Origin: Cyclobacteriaceae bacterium
GTDB lineage: Bacteria > Bacteroidota > Bacteroidia > Cytophagales > Cyclobacteriaceae
Reading direction: 5' to 3'
DNA length: 64,000 bases
Assembly (NCBI GenBank): GCA_028285685.1
Contig: JANQOR010000027.1
Location: forward strand, 165,094-229,093
The notes below the pieces were generated by a model that saw nothing but the letters and a program-made list of their open reading frames with translations, ran no database searches and had not been told where the DNA came from. A program made the translations under genes and the position numbers. The stretch's first letter is position 1; the number at the start of each line of letters is the position of its first letter. Below, in pieces: positions 47,317 through 56,543 of the stretch.

Positions 47317-49500
47317 CTAATTTTTTAGCCAATCCTCCACGTCAAGGTTCATGGATTTTATTAAAAATGCTATTTCGTCGGTGAAAGTGTCAATAGGAGA
47401 ATGTGTCTGAGAACCAAAGCCAGAATGCCCTGACCCCCAGGCCATTTGCAGTAAATATTCGTTTGTGCAATTCGAGTTCAAATTTTGTAATGCTGCTATG
47501 AATCGGTAGCTATCCGTATCTAGAGGTGTGTCCGCTTCACTCGTAAGCGCCAGCACGGGTGGATAGCACCTGTCGCCACTAAGTTTCTGGTAGGGCGAAT
47601 ACTTTTTCAAAGCGTCAAAATCTTCTTTGTTTGATGCTGTGCCCAATTCAGGAATCATGTATGCGTGGTTGGAATCACCCGCGAATGTCCCAGCGTAAGA
47701 GATCATGTCCAGCATTCCATAGTGGAGTACAGCGGCACCAAATATTTCTGGCTTTTGGGTTAGAACTGCGGCCACCGGGATGGTACCCGCACTGACACCA
47801 TTGATAATTATCTTTTCAGGACTGGAGTACTTCTCCGTCGATACATACTCAATGGCGGAGATGTAGTCATCAATTCCAGTTTGTTTGTTTCTGGCAATAC
47901 CCGCCTGGTGCCACCCTGATCCAAATGCTCCACCACCTCGGATATGGGCAACTCCATGAATACCACCCATTTCTAGCCAAGTGATGTAGTCACCCTGGAA
48001 GTATGGATAGTTCGTAAATGCAATAGCTCCATACACTTGCATAATCAGGGGAGTCTGACCGTTCTTTTTTAGTCCTTTTTTGTAAGTAAGGGAAATGGGG
48101 ATCTCTGTACCGTCTTTGCTTTTACTGAAGACGATCTCACTTACATATTGAGAAGCATCGAAATTGGTCTCCGCTCTGCTAAAAGGCCTCACTTCACCAG
48201 AATTCACGTCAATTTCCAAAATGGTATTTGGCTCAGTGATCCCAATGAAACGGGTTAAAACTTTGTTTGAATCTCGAATTCCGCTGAGGGCATTTAATCC
48301 GTTCGTGTTGAAGTAGAGCCCACCACTTGGGAGCTCAATTTCCCTTATCAATTTTCCAGAAATATCGAATACGCCCAGGAATTGCTTTAAGTCTTCCTGG
48401 TACGGAATCACAAACTTATTCCCAGCTATCAATGGCAAGAACGTCCCTCCAGCTGACTGATACCCCATCACTGGTTTTTGCTGCTCTGGAATTAGTTCTT
48501 TCCAATCGGAAGAATCAGGGCGATCAATGTTGATGCTAACTACTCGACCTTTGGGCGCATGATCATCTGTCTGGAAGTAGAAGTTTTTTCCGTCATTTCC
48601 CAAAAAAATGAAAGAAGCGGTGGCATCCTCGATCAATGAAACAACTTCGTCGGAGTTTGTGACCATGTAGTGGATCTTTGAAGCAGTTGCGGCACCCTCT
48701 CGCTCTGCAATAGTCAAATAATCCCCACCGCCGCAGACCGCTAATTCAAGTTTTGATCCATCTGAATCAGGAGTGAACACCACTTTATCCTCAACTGCGG
48801 TTTGGCCGGGGATGTGGCGCTTTACAACATAACCCGAACGGGATCCATCCTCAGCAGTTTTTGAATTCCCTACGTAGTAAAAGGATTTGCTATCCCTGCT
48901 CCAGGCAAGCCTTGTTCCACCCAGAGCGTTTCCAGGAAGGGTCTCATCCAGGAATCTGTTCCCTTCTACATCGAATACTTTCCAATCGAAGTATCTACCA
49001 GCTAATGCTGTTGCGACGTATTTTCCATCAGGGCTTGGAATATAGAAATAGATTGCCCTCGGATTAAAAGGTGGAGCATCTCCCAATGCACTTTGGTCTT
49101 TGCCATTTTCCCTTACAAAAAGATCCCATACTCCCCTTTCACTATCATCTTTGAGATAAAAAGTTTTTTCGCCTGCAATCATTGGCAATTCTGATCTTCC
49201 TCCAACTTTTACCAGTGTATGGACTTTTTCTTTTAACTGATCGTATCCGTTCCATGACCTTACATAGCTACGCATCAACGTGTCCTGATCGGCTGCCCAT
49301 TTTTTTGTTCTGTCGGTGGTTGCATCACCAAGCCAGGAGAACGCATCCATAATTTGTTCGCCATGGTAGGTTTTCGATTGTGACTCTTTTACCGTCGAGG
49401 GGTACTCCAGTCTTTCCTTCCTTTGAGATTGACAGCTTAGTGCGCTGAAACTGAGAACTAAAATTAAGCCCTTTCCGAAATTTGATTTCCTGTATTCCAT
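47317..49500 (-). CDS. Secreted prolyl-oligopeptidase family (S9) lipoprotein
   Basis: The 727-residue protein has a leader ending at a lipobox-like ALSCQSQ and so is probably an outer- or inner-membrane lipoprotein. Residues to about 420 form a beta-propeller, and the rest an alpha/beta-hydrolase domain. The catalytic serine is Ser-570 in GVSAG. The histidine is probably in WGSGHSGFG near the end, and the aspartate in SEADTPLDTDS. The HIRGGGAFGSGWHQAG oxyanion-side region is typical of S9A prolyl oligopeptidases, which cut short proline-containing peptides. It is divergent from the propeller regulator at 49685, with 184 bp between the genes. Confidence 0.9.
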   Translation of the reverse strand: MEYRKSNFGKGLILVLSFSALSCQSQRKERLEYPSTVKESQSKTYHGEQIMDAFSWLGDATTDRTKKWAADQDTLMRSYVRSWNGYDQLKEKVHTLVKVGGRSELPMIAGEKTFYLKDDSERGVWDLFVRENGKDQSALGDAPPFNPRAIYFYIPSPDGKYVATALAGRYFDWKVFDVEGNRFLDETLPGNALGGTRLAWSRDSKSFYYVGNSKTAEDGSRSGYVVKRHIPGQTAVEDKVVFTPDSDGSKLELAVCGGGDYLTIAEREGAATASKIHYMVTNSDEVVSLIEDATASFIFLGNDGKNFYFQTDDHAPKGRVVSINIDRPDSSDWKELIPEQQKPVMGYQSAGGTFLPLIAGNKFVIPYQEDLKQFLGVFDISGKLIREIELPSGGLYFNTNGLNALSGIRDSNKVLTRFIGITEPNTILEIDVNSGEVRPFSRAETNFDASQYVSEIVFSKSKDGTEIPISLTYKKGLKKNGQTPLIMQVYGAIAFTNYPYFQGDYITWLEMGGIHGVAHIRGGGAFGSGWHQAGIARNKQTGIDDYISAIEYVSTEKYSSPEKIIINGVSAGTIPVAAVLTQKPEIFGAAVLHYGMLDMISYAGTFAGDSNHAYMIPELGTASNKEDFDALKKYSPYQKLSGDRCYPPVLALTSEADTPLDTDSYRFIAALQNLNSNCTNEYLLQMAWGSGHSGFGSQTHSPIDTFTDEIAFLIKSMNLDVEDWLKN

Positions 49501-49603
49501 TACTTTTTGTCCTTAAAAGAATGGAACTGGAGGCGGAATTACCTTAGGGCACTTGTAGGAAAAACTATGGAAATTGTTAGGGAGGTGCGACCGACTAAAA
49601 ATC

Positions 49604-49624
49604 CTTAGGTTTTTCTTAGGTTTT
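49604..49624 (+). promoter_or_regulatory. Tandem direct repeat, candidate operator
   Basis: CTTAGGTTTT occurs at 49604-49613 and again at 49615-49624, exactly 11 bases apart, in the intergenic region between the S9 peptidase and the OmpR-type regulator. A third CTTAGG lies at 49543-49548. OmpR/PhoB-type winged-helix proteins usually bind direct repeats with 11-bp spacing. Confidence 0.5.
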
Positions 49625-49684
49625 CATAATGGATTAACTTGAAAAGTGTCCATACGTTACTCTTGCTATTGATCCTACTGTCAG

Positions 49685-51721
49685 ATGAGCCATTTTTTTT
49701 ACATCAGGGACGTTCGGATTGATCCGAAGATCAACACCATAACCCGGGAAGGGAAGAGTGTAAAAATTGAACCCAAGATCATGAATGTGCTGATGTGTCT
49801 GGTCGAGGCGAAGGGCGATGTGGTTTCTAAGCAGCACCTTTTTGAAATAGTGTGGGCTGAGACCGTTGTGGTGGAAATGGTTTTGACAAGAGCCATCTCG
49901 GAGCTAAGGCGTGTTTTTGGAGATAAACCCACCGATCCAAAATTCATCGATACTATTTCCAAGTCAGGCTACAGGTTAATTGCCCCGGTTTCGAAAAAGC
50001 GTCCTGAAAGAAGAAGTAGGAGGTCTTTGCGATTAACGCTGCCTGTTGCTGCAGCTTTGACTTTGATTGTGGTTTTGTTTGGATTCCTTCAATCAGACCC
50101 TCAGCCACCTCTGTCGAGTGTCCCTTTGACTTTTGAAAAGGGCTGGGAATTCCATCCGTCATTGTCCCCGAACGGGGGATGGGTTGCGTATGTTAGCAGC
50201 GAAGCGAATAAGAATGTCTCCGATATTTACTTAAAGTCTATTAGTGACGATTCATTGGTTCAGTTAACGGATTCGGATGGGTATTTTTTGAAACCAGTAT
50301 GGTCCCCGGATGAAAAATCGATTGCCGCGTTCGGAATTAAAGATGGTTTGAGAGGTATTTACATTTTTTCGGTTGGTGATCAAGCATCTAAGAAAACCAT
50401 TGCTATCAAAACACAGTATGTTGGTTTAGCCTGGTCGCCCGACGGAGAGGAGATCTCCTATGTTGCTTATGACTCTGCTACTTCACGGCATTCAGTTTAC
50501 AAATACTCTGTGAAGGATGATACTTCTGTCATTCAAGTAACCTCAGCGCTGGACACCTGGGGAGACTCCAATCCCCGGTACAGCCCGGATGGAAAATCTC
50601 TTGCCTTTGTGAGGACGGTCTCAGAGGGAAATCAGGATATTTATAACCTCGATCTTTCCACGTTGGCTCTCAGTCGGCTTACTCAACTGAATCGCAACAT
50701 TTTTGGATTTGACTGGGAGGATGCATCCACACTTTTGATCTCATCGAATTTAGATGGCGGAGAAAACCTATGGAAAGTGAACGTGAAAGATAAGAATAAC
50801 CCAGCTGAGATGAAGCGGATCTTAAAAATTCCGTATGGCGAAAGTATTCAGAATCCTACCGTGCACGATGGTCTGATTGTAGGTGAAAAGTGGATGAAGG
50901 ATATTGATCTGGTCATTTCAGATCTCTATGGACGACCATTGGCCGATTCCATGATTCTGACTTCTACTCAATGGGAACTCCACCCGGACATTTCGAAAAA
51001 TGGTGAGGAAGTAGTATTCAGTTCAAATCGGTCGGGGAGTTATGAAATATGGAAGTATAACTTTGAAGACCGGTCATTGCATCAACTCACCAAACTTGAA
51101 GAAGGATTCAGCGGAAAACCCAAATGGTCTCCTGATGGAAAATGGATTGTTTTCGAGTCCAATGCTATTGGAAGCCATCAGATCTATGTGATGGAGGCGG
51201 ATGGTAGCAACCTCAGACTGGTCACCGATGGTCAAGGCGACTACATCAACCCTTCATGGTCACGTGATGGGAGTTTCGTGTATTGTTCCTCGAACATCGA
51301 CGGTAACTGGAGTATCTGGGCTCAATCCCTATCAAATGGAAGATTGCGGAAGATTAATTCTGACAGTTATTTTTTACAGGAAGCAAATAGCTTAGAATCT
51401 GCCTTCATAACTAAACTTCATCGGAATGGGATTTGGGAGATGAAGCTTGATGGCACTGAAGAGAAGATTATTGAAGACCTCAATTCCGGCGACTGGGGGA
51501 GTTGGATGGTGGGACAAGATGGTATTTATTATTTCAGTGACAAGGAAAATCAGGTTCGTTTCTACGACTTTGAAACAAAAAGCATTAGTAACATTCTTCG
51601 CTTGCCTAAAAGTATCCCTGGAAATGATCCGGCATTTACGGTCTGGGACGAAGGCGGGTTAGTAATCTATGGACAACTTAAGAGCTATGGTGGAGATCTG
51701 ATTGCTATTCGCAACTATTGA
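49685..51721 (+). CDS. Membrane one-component regulator: OmpR-type wHTH, TM helix, TolB-like propeller
   Basis: The 678-residue protein has an N-terminal winged helix (residues about 1-102; KIMNVLMCLVEAKGDVVSKQ, TRAISELRRVFGD, ISKSGYRLIAPV) of the OmpR/CadC type. A single membrane helix follows (residues 115-135), then a large extracytoplasmic beta-propeller with WD40/TolB-like blades (SPDGKSLAF, SPDGKWIVFES, WSRDGSFVYCSS). There is no receiver or kinase domain. It is likely a CadC-like regulator that senses an extracytoplasmic signal directly. The divergent S9 peptidase gene and the 11-bp direct repeat between them make that gene a candidate target. The 3' end overlaps pdxA by seven bases. 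Confidence 0.88.
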   Translation: MSHFFYIRDVRIDPKINTITREGKSVKIEPKIMNVLMCLVEAKGDVVSKQHLFEIVWAETVVVEMVLTRAISELRRVFGDKPTDPKFIDTISKSGYRLIAPVSKKRPERRSRRSLRLTLPVAAALTLIVVLFGFLQSDPQPPLSSVPLTFEKGWEFHPSLSPNGGWVAYVSSEANKNVSDIYLKSISDDSLVQLTDSDGYFLKPVWSPDEKSIAAFGIKDGLRGIYIFSVGDQASKKTIAIKTQYVGLAWSPDGEEISYVAYDSATSRHSVYKYSVKDDTSVIQVTSALDTWGDSNPRYSPDGKSLAFVRTVSEGNQDIYNLDLSTLALSRLTQLNRNIFGFDWEDASTLLISSNLDGGENLWKVNVKDKNNPAEMKRILKIPYGESIQNPTVHDGLIVGEKWMKDIDLVISDLYGRPLADSMILTSTQWELHPDISKNGEEVVFSSNRSGSYEIWKYNFEDRSLHQLTKLEEGFSGKPKWSPDGKWIVFESNAIGSHQIYVMEADGSNLRLVTDGQGDYINPSWSRDGSFVYCSSNIDGNWSIWAQSLSNGRLRKINSDSYFLQEANSLESAFITKLHRNGIWEMKLDGTEEKIIEDLNSGDWGSWMVGQDGIYYFSDKENQVRFYDFETKSISNILRLPKSIPGNDPAFTVWDEGGLVIYGQLKSYGGDLIAIRNY

Positions 51722-52761
51722 CTTTGTGAGTCAGTTTTTTCAACACCGTTTTCTCCACGCTGCTTGACAATGTTGTTTGCCACATAAAGGGCATTCCGGA
51801 AAGAAGTTGGGTCAGCTTCATTTTTTCCGGCAATAGCAAAAGCGGTACCATGGTCCGGGGATGTCCTTACAAAGGATAGACCCGCGGTATAATTTACTCC
51901 GCTTTCAAAGGCCAAGGTCTTAAATGGCACCAACCCCTGATCGTGGTACATTGCCAAAATCCCATCAAAATTCCTGTAACTGGCCATGCCAAAAAAACCG
52001 TCAGCTGGGAATGGTCCAAAAACGAGGTTATGCTCATTTTTAAACTGAGTGATCACAGGGTCAATGATCTTTTCTTCTTCATCACCAAGCAAGCCATTTT
52101 CTCCCGCATGTGGATTGATACCCAGGACTGCTACTCTGGGTTTTTTTATGCCAAAATCCTTCTGCAGCGATTTGATCATGATCTTAAGCTTCGAGGTGAT
52201 TTTCTCCTGGCTTATTTTAGCGCTGACTTCTTTAAGTGGCACATGTCCAGTAACTACACCAACTCGTAAATCATCATGGACTAAAAACATCAGACTATCC
52301 TTAGCATCTGCCTGTTGTGTCAGAAACTCAGTATGACCGGGAAACTTAAAATTCTCATCCTGTACCAACTCCTTACTTAGGGGGGCGGTCGCGATGGCCT
52401 GAATCTTTCCTTCCTTCAGGTCTTCGGTTGCTTTTTGAAGAGCGAGACGTGCATACTTTCCACCTTTTTCATTTGCTTGCCCGGGCTTAATTTCAACTTC
52501 ATCACTCCACACATTCAAAATGTTTACTTTTTTATGATGGATCTTGTCTAAGGATGGAATTTGATGGTAGTTGAAATCCTCTTTACTTAGCGCTTTTCTG
52601 TAAAAGGAAATGATCTTCGAAGAGCCATAGACAACCGGTGTGAACTGCTTGACAATCCTCGGATCTTCCAGGGATTTGATGATCACCTCCGGACCAATGC
52701 CATTGATGTCTCCAATGGTGATCCCGATTACATTTTTTTTCTTTTGGTGCGAGTCGCTCAT
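51715..52761 (-). CDS. pdxA: 4-hydroxythreonine-4-phosphate dehydrogenase
   Basis: The 348-residue protein matches PdxA of pyridoxal phosphate synthesis. It has GDINGIGPEVI at the N-terminus, TGHVPLKEV, NPHAGENGLLGDEE and AMYHDQGLVPFKTLAFESGVN, including metal- and NAD-binding residues. I placed the start at ATG 52761 (MSDSHQKK) because the family begins there; the frame is open 41 codons further upstream, into rsmA. It is head to head with rsmA. Confidence 0.95.
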   Translation of the reverse strand: MSDSHQKKKNVIGITIGDINGIGPEVIIKSLEDPRIVKQFTPVVYGSSKIISFYRKALSKEDFNYHQIPSLDKIHHKKVNILNVWSDEVEIKPGQANEKGGKYARLALQKATEDLKEGKIQAIATAPLSKELVQDENFKFPGHTEFLTQQADAKDSLMFLVHDDLRVGVVTGHVPLKEVSAKISQEKITSKLKIMIKSLQKDFGIKKPRVAVLGINPHAGENGLLGDEEEKIIDPVITQFKNEHNLVFGPFPADGFFGMASYRNFDGILAMYHDQGLVPFKTLAFESGVNYTAGLSFVRTSPDHGTAFAIAGKNEADPTSFRNALYVANNIVKQRGENGVEKTDSQSQ

Positions 52762-52802
52762 TGTGTACTTTAACAGATTTGAAGATAACAACCTCCGATA
52801 AG

Positions 52803-53573
52803 TTGGCAAGTGTAAAACCAAAAAAACATTTAGGGCAGCATTTTTTGAAGGACGAAAACATTGCGCAGAAGATTGTTGGATCACTGACTGTCAGAGATTG
52901 CCCCATAATTGAAGTTGGTCCCGGAACCGGAGTACTCACAAAGTACCTGCTCGGGACAAGGATAGCGGACTTTGTGGCATTTGATGTTGATGCAGAATCG
53001 ATTCAATATTTGAAGGAGAAGTACCCCGAACATTCGGATCAATTTGAGTTAAAAGACTTTCTTCGGTTTGATGTGGACCGTAAGGAGTACGGTGTTATTG
53101 GCAATTTCCCATACAACATTTCCTCACAGCTTTTCTTCAAATTTTGGGATGATAGAAATAAAGTAAAAGAAGTGGTATGTATGATCCAGAAGGAGGTTGC
53201 TGATCGAATTTGTGCAAGTGAGGGATCGAAAACCTACGGCATTCTCAGCGTACTGCTCCAGGCTTTTTTTGATATTGACTATTTATTTACCGTGCCTCCG
53301 CATGTCTTCATGCCACCGCCAAAGGTGGATTCAGCGGTGATCAAGTTGAAACGCAATCAGGTCGAAAAATTGGAATGCGACGAAGCGTTGTTCAAACGAG
53401 TGGTCAAAGCAGGTTTTGGCAAAAGGAGAAAAACATTGCGCAACGCCTTAAAAGACATAAATTTGCCGGACACTGTTAGCGATCTGGAAATCTTGAATTT
53501 TCGGGCTGAGCAGTTGGCCGTCGCACAATTTATTTCGCTTACCTCAAAAATCGCCTCAGGATGGAAGCAGTGA
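52803..53573 (+). CDS. rsmA: 16S rRNA dimethyladenosine transferase (KsgA)
   Basis: The 256-residue protein has KKHLGQHFLKDENIAQKIV, the SAM-binding EVGPGTGVLT, and the methylase motif IGNFPYNISS. It methylates two adenosines near the 3' end of 16S rRNA. There is no ATG near the start of the conserved region. I used TTG 52803 (A-S-V-K-P-K-K-H); TTG at 52779 or 52761 are alternatives, the latter overlapping the pdxA start codon. Its 3' end overlaps mgtE by 13 bases. Confidence 0.93.
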   Translation: MASVKPKKHLGQHFLKDENIAQKIVGSLTVRDCPIIEVGPGTGVLTKYLLGTRIADFVAFDVDAESIQYLKEKYPEHSDQFELKDFLRFDVDRKEYGVIGNFPYNISSQLFFKFWDDRNKVKEVVCMIQKEVADRICASEGSKTYGILSVLLQAFFDIDYLFTVPPHVFMPPPKVDSAVIKLKRNQVEKLECDEALFKRVVKAGFGKRRKTLRNALKDINLPDTVSDLEILNFRAEQLAVAQFISLTSKIASGWKQ

Positions 53574-54925
53574 AAACTTTTGAATTATCGGTTGAGTTCA
53601 AGGAACGCTTTCAGCAGGCCTTGGATCAGCATGACGATTCTTTTGTGCAGACAAGCCTCGAAGGTGTAAATTCAGCTGATATCTCAGCCCTTCTTGATGA
53701 GTTCAATTCTGAGGAATGCAAGTATGTCTTTGATCTTCTTTCTGTCGAGATCGGGGCGGAGATCCTGGAAGACCTTGAGGAAGATGTTAGAGAGGAGTTC
53801 ATAAAGCAATTCACCGCCAAGGAAATCGCTGCATTTGTTGAGCATATGGATTCCGATGATGGTACGGACTTGCTGTATGATATGCCTGTATCTGATCGGA
53901 ATGAGGTTATCCGGCAGATACATGATGAGGAAAAGGCATCGAACTTGATGGAACTTCTTGAGTACGATGAAGATGTTGCAGGTGGACTGATGGCCAAGGA
54001 ACTTATCAAGGCAAATCACAACTGGAATATCCTACAATGCATTGAGGAAATACGAAAGCAAGCCGAGAATATTGAGAAGATCTATTCGGTGTATGTTGTT
54101 AATGATAAAGGAGAGTTGATCGGAAAGGTGGGTTTGAAGAAGATAATCTTGGCGAATGATCGATCAAGAGTTGCTGATATATACGACGATGAGTTGGTTT
54201 CGGTTGAGACTTCCACGGGTGAAGAAGAGGTGGCCAATATCATGCAGAAGTACGATCTGGAGGCTGTTCCAGTCGTTAATGCAAGAGGCAGGCTAGTTGG
54301 AAGAATTACCATCGACGATGTGATCGATGTGATCACGGAGAACGCAGAGGAAGAAAGACAATTGATGACGGGTGTTAGTTCCGACGTTGAGGAGGACGAC
54401 ACTGTTTGGAGAATTTCCAAAGCAAGATTACCATGGCTGATCATTGGGATGGCCGGTGGTCTGGTTGGAGCACAGTTCATGGGCTTTTTTAGAGAAGAAA
54501 TTATAATCGTTCCGGCTTTGGCTTTTTTCATTCCTTTGATCACTGCATCTGGCGGAAATGTTGGGATTCAGTCATCGTCCATCGTGGTTCAAAGCCTCGC
54601 TAATCCAAATGTGTTCGCTGATAGTATGTTGAAGCGATTGTTGAAAGTGTTTTTTGTCGCTGTGGTGAATGGTATCATCCTTGCTTTGATGGTTTTTGGA
54701 TCAGTCATTCTATTTATGAGTGATCAATCGTTGGCCGCTACGGTGTCAATAGCCCTATTCGCTGTTGTTCTTCTTGCCTCATTTATGGGCACGGTAACAC
54801 CCCTTGTGTTGAACAGATTTGGGGTGAATCCAGCTCTTGCTTCAGGACCTTTTATCACTACAACGAACGATTTACTCGGTTTAGCTGTCTACTTCTCAGT
54901 AGCACACCTTCTTTACAATCTATGA
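53561..54925 (+). CDS. mgtE: MgtE magnesium transporter
   Basis: The 454-residue protein has a helical N-terminal domain (about residues 1-130), a CBS pair (IYSVYVVNDKGELIGKV and YDLEAVPVVNARGRLVGRI, about residues 160-260) and a C-terminal five-helix membrane domain beginning near WLIIGMAGGLVGAQFMGFF, with SGGNVGIQSSS and the family signature. The N domain and CBS pair gate the channel by magnesium. It lies between rsmA and a SerA-like gene with overlaps at both ends. Confidence 0.95.
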   Translation: MEAVKTFELSVEFKERFQQALDQHDDSFVQTSLEGVNSADISALLDEFNSEECKYVFDLLSVEIGAEILEDLEEDVREEFIKQFTAKEIAAFVEHMDSDDGTDLLYDMPVSDRNEVIRQIHDEEKASNLMELLEYDEDVAGGLMAKELIKANHNWNILQCIEEIRKQAENIEKIYSVYVVNDKGELIGKVGLKKIILANDRSRVADIYDDELVSVETSTGEEEVANIMQKYDLEAVPVVNARGRLVGRITIDDVIDVITENAEEERQLMTGVSSDVEEDDTVWRISKARLPWLIIGMAGGLVGAQFMGFFREEIIIVPALAFFIPLITASGGNVGIQSSSIVVQSLANPNVFADSMLKRLLKVFFVAVVNGIILALMVFGSVILFMSDQSLAATVSIALFAVVLLASFMGTVTPLVLNRFGVNPALASGPFITTTNDLLGLAVYFSVAHLLYNL

Positions 54926-55857
54926 GTAAAAACAACCGAGTACTTATTGTCGACCAAATGCACGAGAGTATTGTGCCGATGCTTGAAGAGATTGGCTATA
55001 ATGTTGAGTATAAGCCTTCAATTTCACGATCAGAAATCTTACGATTAGCTGAGAACTATTCTGGCCTAATCGTGAGAAGCAAAACCACGATTGATAAAGA
55101 ATTGATTGATGCTGCTAGACAATTAAAGTTTGTGGCCCGAGCTGGGGCAGGTATTGATAAGCTTGATGCGGAATGTCTTGAATCAAGAAATATCCAGATC
55201 TTAAATGCTCCGGAAGGAAACCGAGATGCGGTTGGTGAGCACACATTAGCCTTGCTGCTAAATCTTTTGCATCGCCTAACCATTTCAAATGAAGAGGTCA
55301 AAAAGGGAATATGGCAGAGAGAGGAAAACCGTGGAATAGAGCTCAAGGGCAAGGTGGTAGGAATCTATGGTTTTGGGAATACAGGATCCTCTTTTGGTAA
55401 AAAGTTGAGCGGGCTTGAATGTGAGATTTTGGCCTACGACAAATACAAAGCCGGATTCGGTTCAACTTTGATTCGGGAAACGACTGAGGAGGAATTTCGT
55501 CAGAATGTTGAGATCTTAAGTCTTCACATACCACTAACTGATGAAACCAAAGCACTTTTTTCAAAAGGCGAACTAGATAGGTATCCAAAGCTGAAAATCA
55601 TTCTAAACACCTCCAGGGGTGGCATTCTTGTCCTAAAAGACGTAATAGAGCTGCTGGAAGGCGATAAGCTGATGGGACTTGGACTTGATGTCCTGGAAAA
55701 TGAAAAACTAGATCAGTTAAATTATGCCGAGAGGACAATCTTTGAAAAGTTGAGCACTGATGAAAGGGTCATTCTAACACCTCACATTGCCGGCTGGACA
55801 CATGAATCTTATAAGCGGATAAATCAGGTGTTGGTGGAGAAAATCAGGACACTTTAA
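54922..55857 (+). CDS. D-isomer 2-hydroxyacid dehydrogenase (phosphoglycerate dehydrogenase-like)
   Basis: The 311-residue protein has an N-terminal substrate domain (YKPSISRSEILRL, VRSKTTIDKELID) and a Rossmann NAD domain with GIYGFGNTGSSFG near residue 148, LNTSRGGILV near 229 and TPHIAGWT near 287, where the histidine is catalytic. It resembles SerA of serine synthesis but lacks ACT domains; the substrate may be 3-phosphoglycerate or another 2-hydroxyacid. Its ATG overlaps mgtE by four bases. It converges on the STAS-like gene with no gap. Confidence 0.85.
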   Translation: MSKNNRVLIVDQMHESIVPMLEEIGYNVEYKPSISRSEILRLAENYSGLIVRSKTTIDKELIDAARQLKFVARAGAGIDKLDAECLESRNIQILNAPEGNRDAVGEHTLALLLNLLHRLTISNEEVKKGIWQREENRGIELKGKVVGIYGFGNTGSSFGKKLSGLECEILAYDKYKAGFGSTLIRETTEEEFRQNVEILSLHIPLTDETKALFSKGELDRYPKLKIILNTSRGGILVLKDVIELLEGDKLMGLGLDVLENEKLDQLNYAERTIFEKLSTDERVILTPHIAGWTHESYKRINQVLVEKIRTL

Positions 55858-56295
55858 CTACTCTAGTAGCCATTTTTCTGCTTCAATCAGATCATCAAAC
55901 TTTTTCATTTTCATGTTTGGAATAATCAGGCTAATGGCAGTAGCCATCATGTTACTAAAGATCTTTCCCATGGAAGATTGAGCGTTGATAATTGCCAATT
56001 TTTCAACCTGTCGAGCTAGTCTTTTCGCCCTGGTCTTTAAAAGATCCTTGATCCATACTCTTGCCTCTGTATCAAATTCTGTTAGCTTACTTCTATCAAT
56101 GAGCAGTTTGGTGAATCCATTATATTCCACAGAGTCACCACCTAGTTTGAGTAGTTCTGATGCTGTGGAGACATCGACTTTTCCAAACCAAGCTATTTTG
56201 GCAATGTTGTTGTCTTTATCCAGCTCAAAGGTGTTCTGGTTTATTTCTTTATGTATGACAAAACTGGTTGTCAACTTAGCAGTACTACTTTGCAT
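55858..56295 (-). CDS. STAS/SpoIIAA-like protein
   Basis: The 145-residue protein has a beta-alpha pattern of the SpoIIAA-like/STAS family: FGKVDVSTASELL, NGFTKLLIDRSKLTEFDTEARVW and a C-terminal KKFDDLIEAEKWL. No kinase partner is nearby. Probably a cytoplasmic regulator or stress protein; the PP2C gene at 60244 is a possible, unproven partner. Its stop is adjacent to that of the SerA-like gene. Confidence 0.75.
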   Translation of the reverse strand: MQSSTAKLTTSFVIHKEINQNTFELDKDNNIAKIAWFGKVDVSTASELLKLGGDSVEYNGFTKLLIDRSKLTEFDTEARVWIKDLLKTRAKRLARQVEKLAIINAQSSMGKIFSNMMATAISLIIPNMKMKKFDDLIEAEKWLLE

Positions 56296-56434
56296 GATTT
56301 AATTAGGGTTTCGCTTAATTCATGGTAAGATAAATATTATCAAATGACAACAAATAAAAACTAGATAAACGAATTAAAACCGAAGGTTAAGAGGCTAGAA
56401 ATTAGGTCAGCAGATCAGGCAGGAAAGGTAAAAA

Positions 56435-56467
56435 TTTGACTAAGCAGCCTTAATTCCTTTATATTTG
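56435..56467 (+). promoter_or_regulatory. Promoter of greA
   Basis: TTTG (56435-56438) and TATATTTG (56460-56467) are separated by 21 bases and match the Bacteroidota consensus at both elements. The predicted start is about 56474, giving a leader of about 70 bases before greA. Confidence 0.7.
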
Positions 56468-56494
56468 CATAACATAATGAAAACATGTGATAGT

Positions 56495-56524
56495 AACGGC
56501 TTCAACCAGAGGCCGTTCTTTTTT
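56495..56524 (+). terminator. Intrinsic terminator in the greA leader
   Basis: AACGGCTTC (56495-56503) pairs with GAGGCCGTT (56509-56517) in a 9-bp stem with one T-G wobble and a five-base loop. It is followed by C and six T residues. It lies between the greA promoter and the greA ATG, so it is a potential attenuator and would release an RNA of about 50 bases. Confidence 0.75.
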
Positions 56525-56543
56525 GTTTAAAGGGGAGAGACAT

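Noticed and set aside
52762-52884. N-terminal extension of pdxA
   Set aside because: It is antisense to the conserved start of rsmA, and family members start at MSDSHQKK-like positions.
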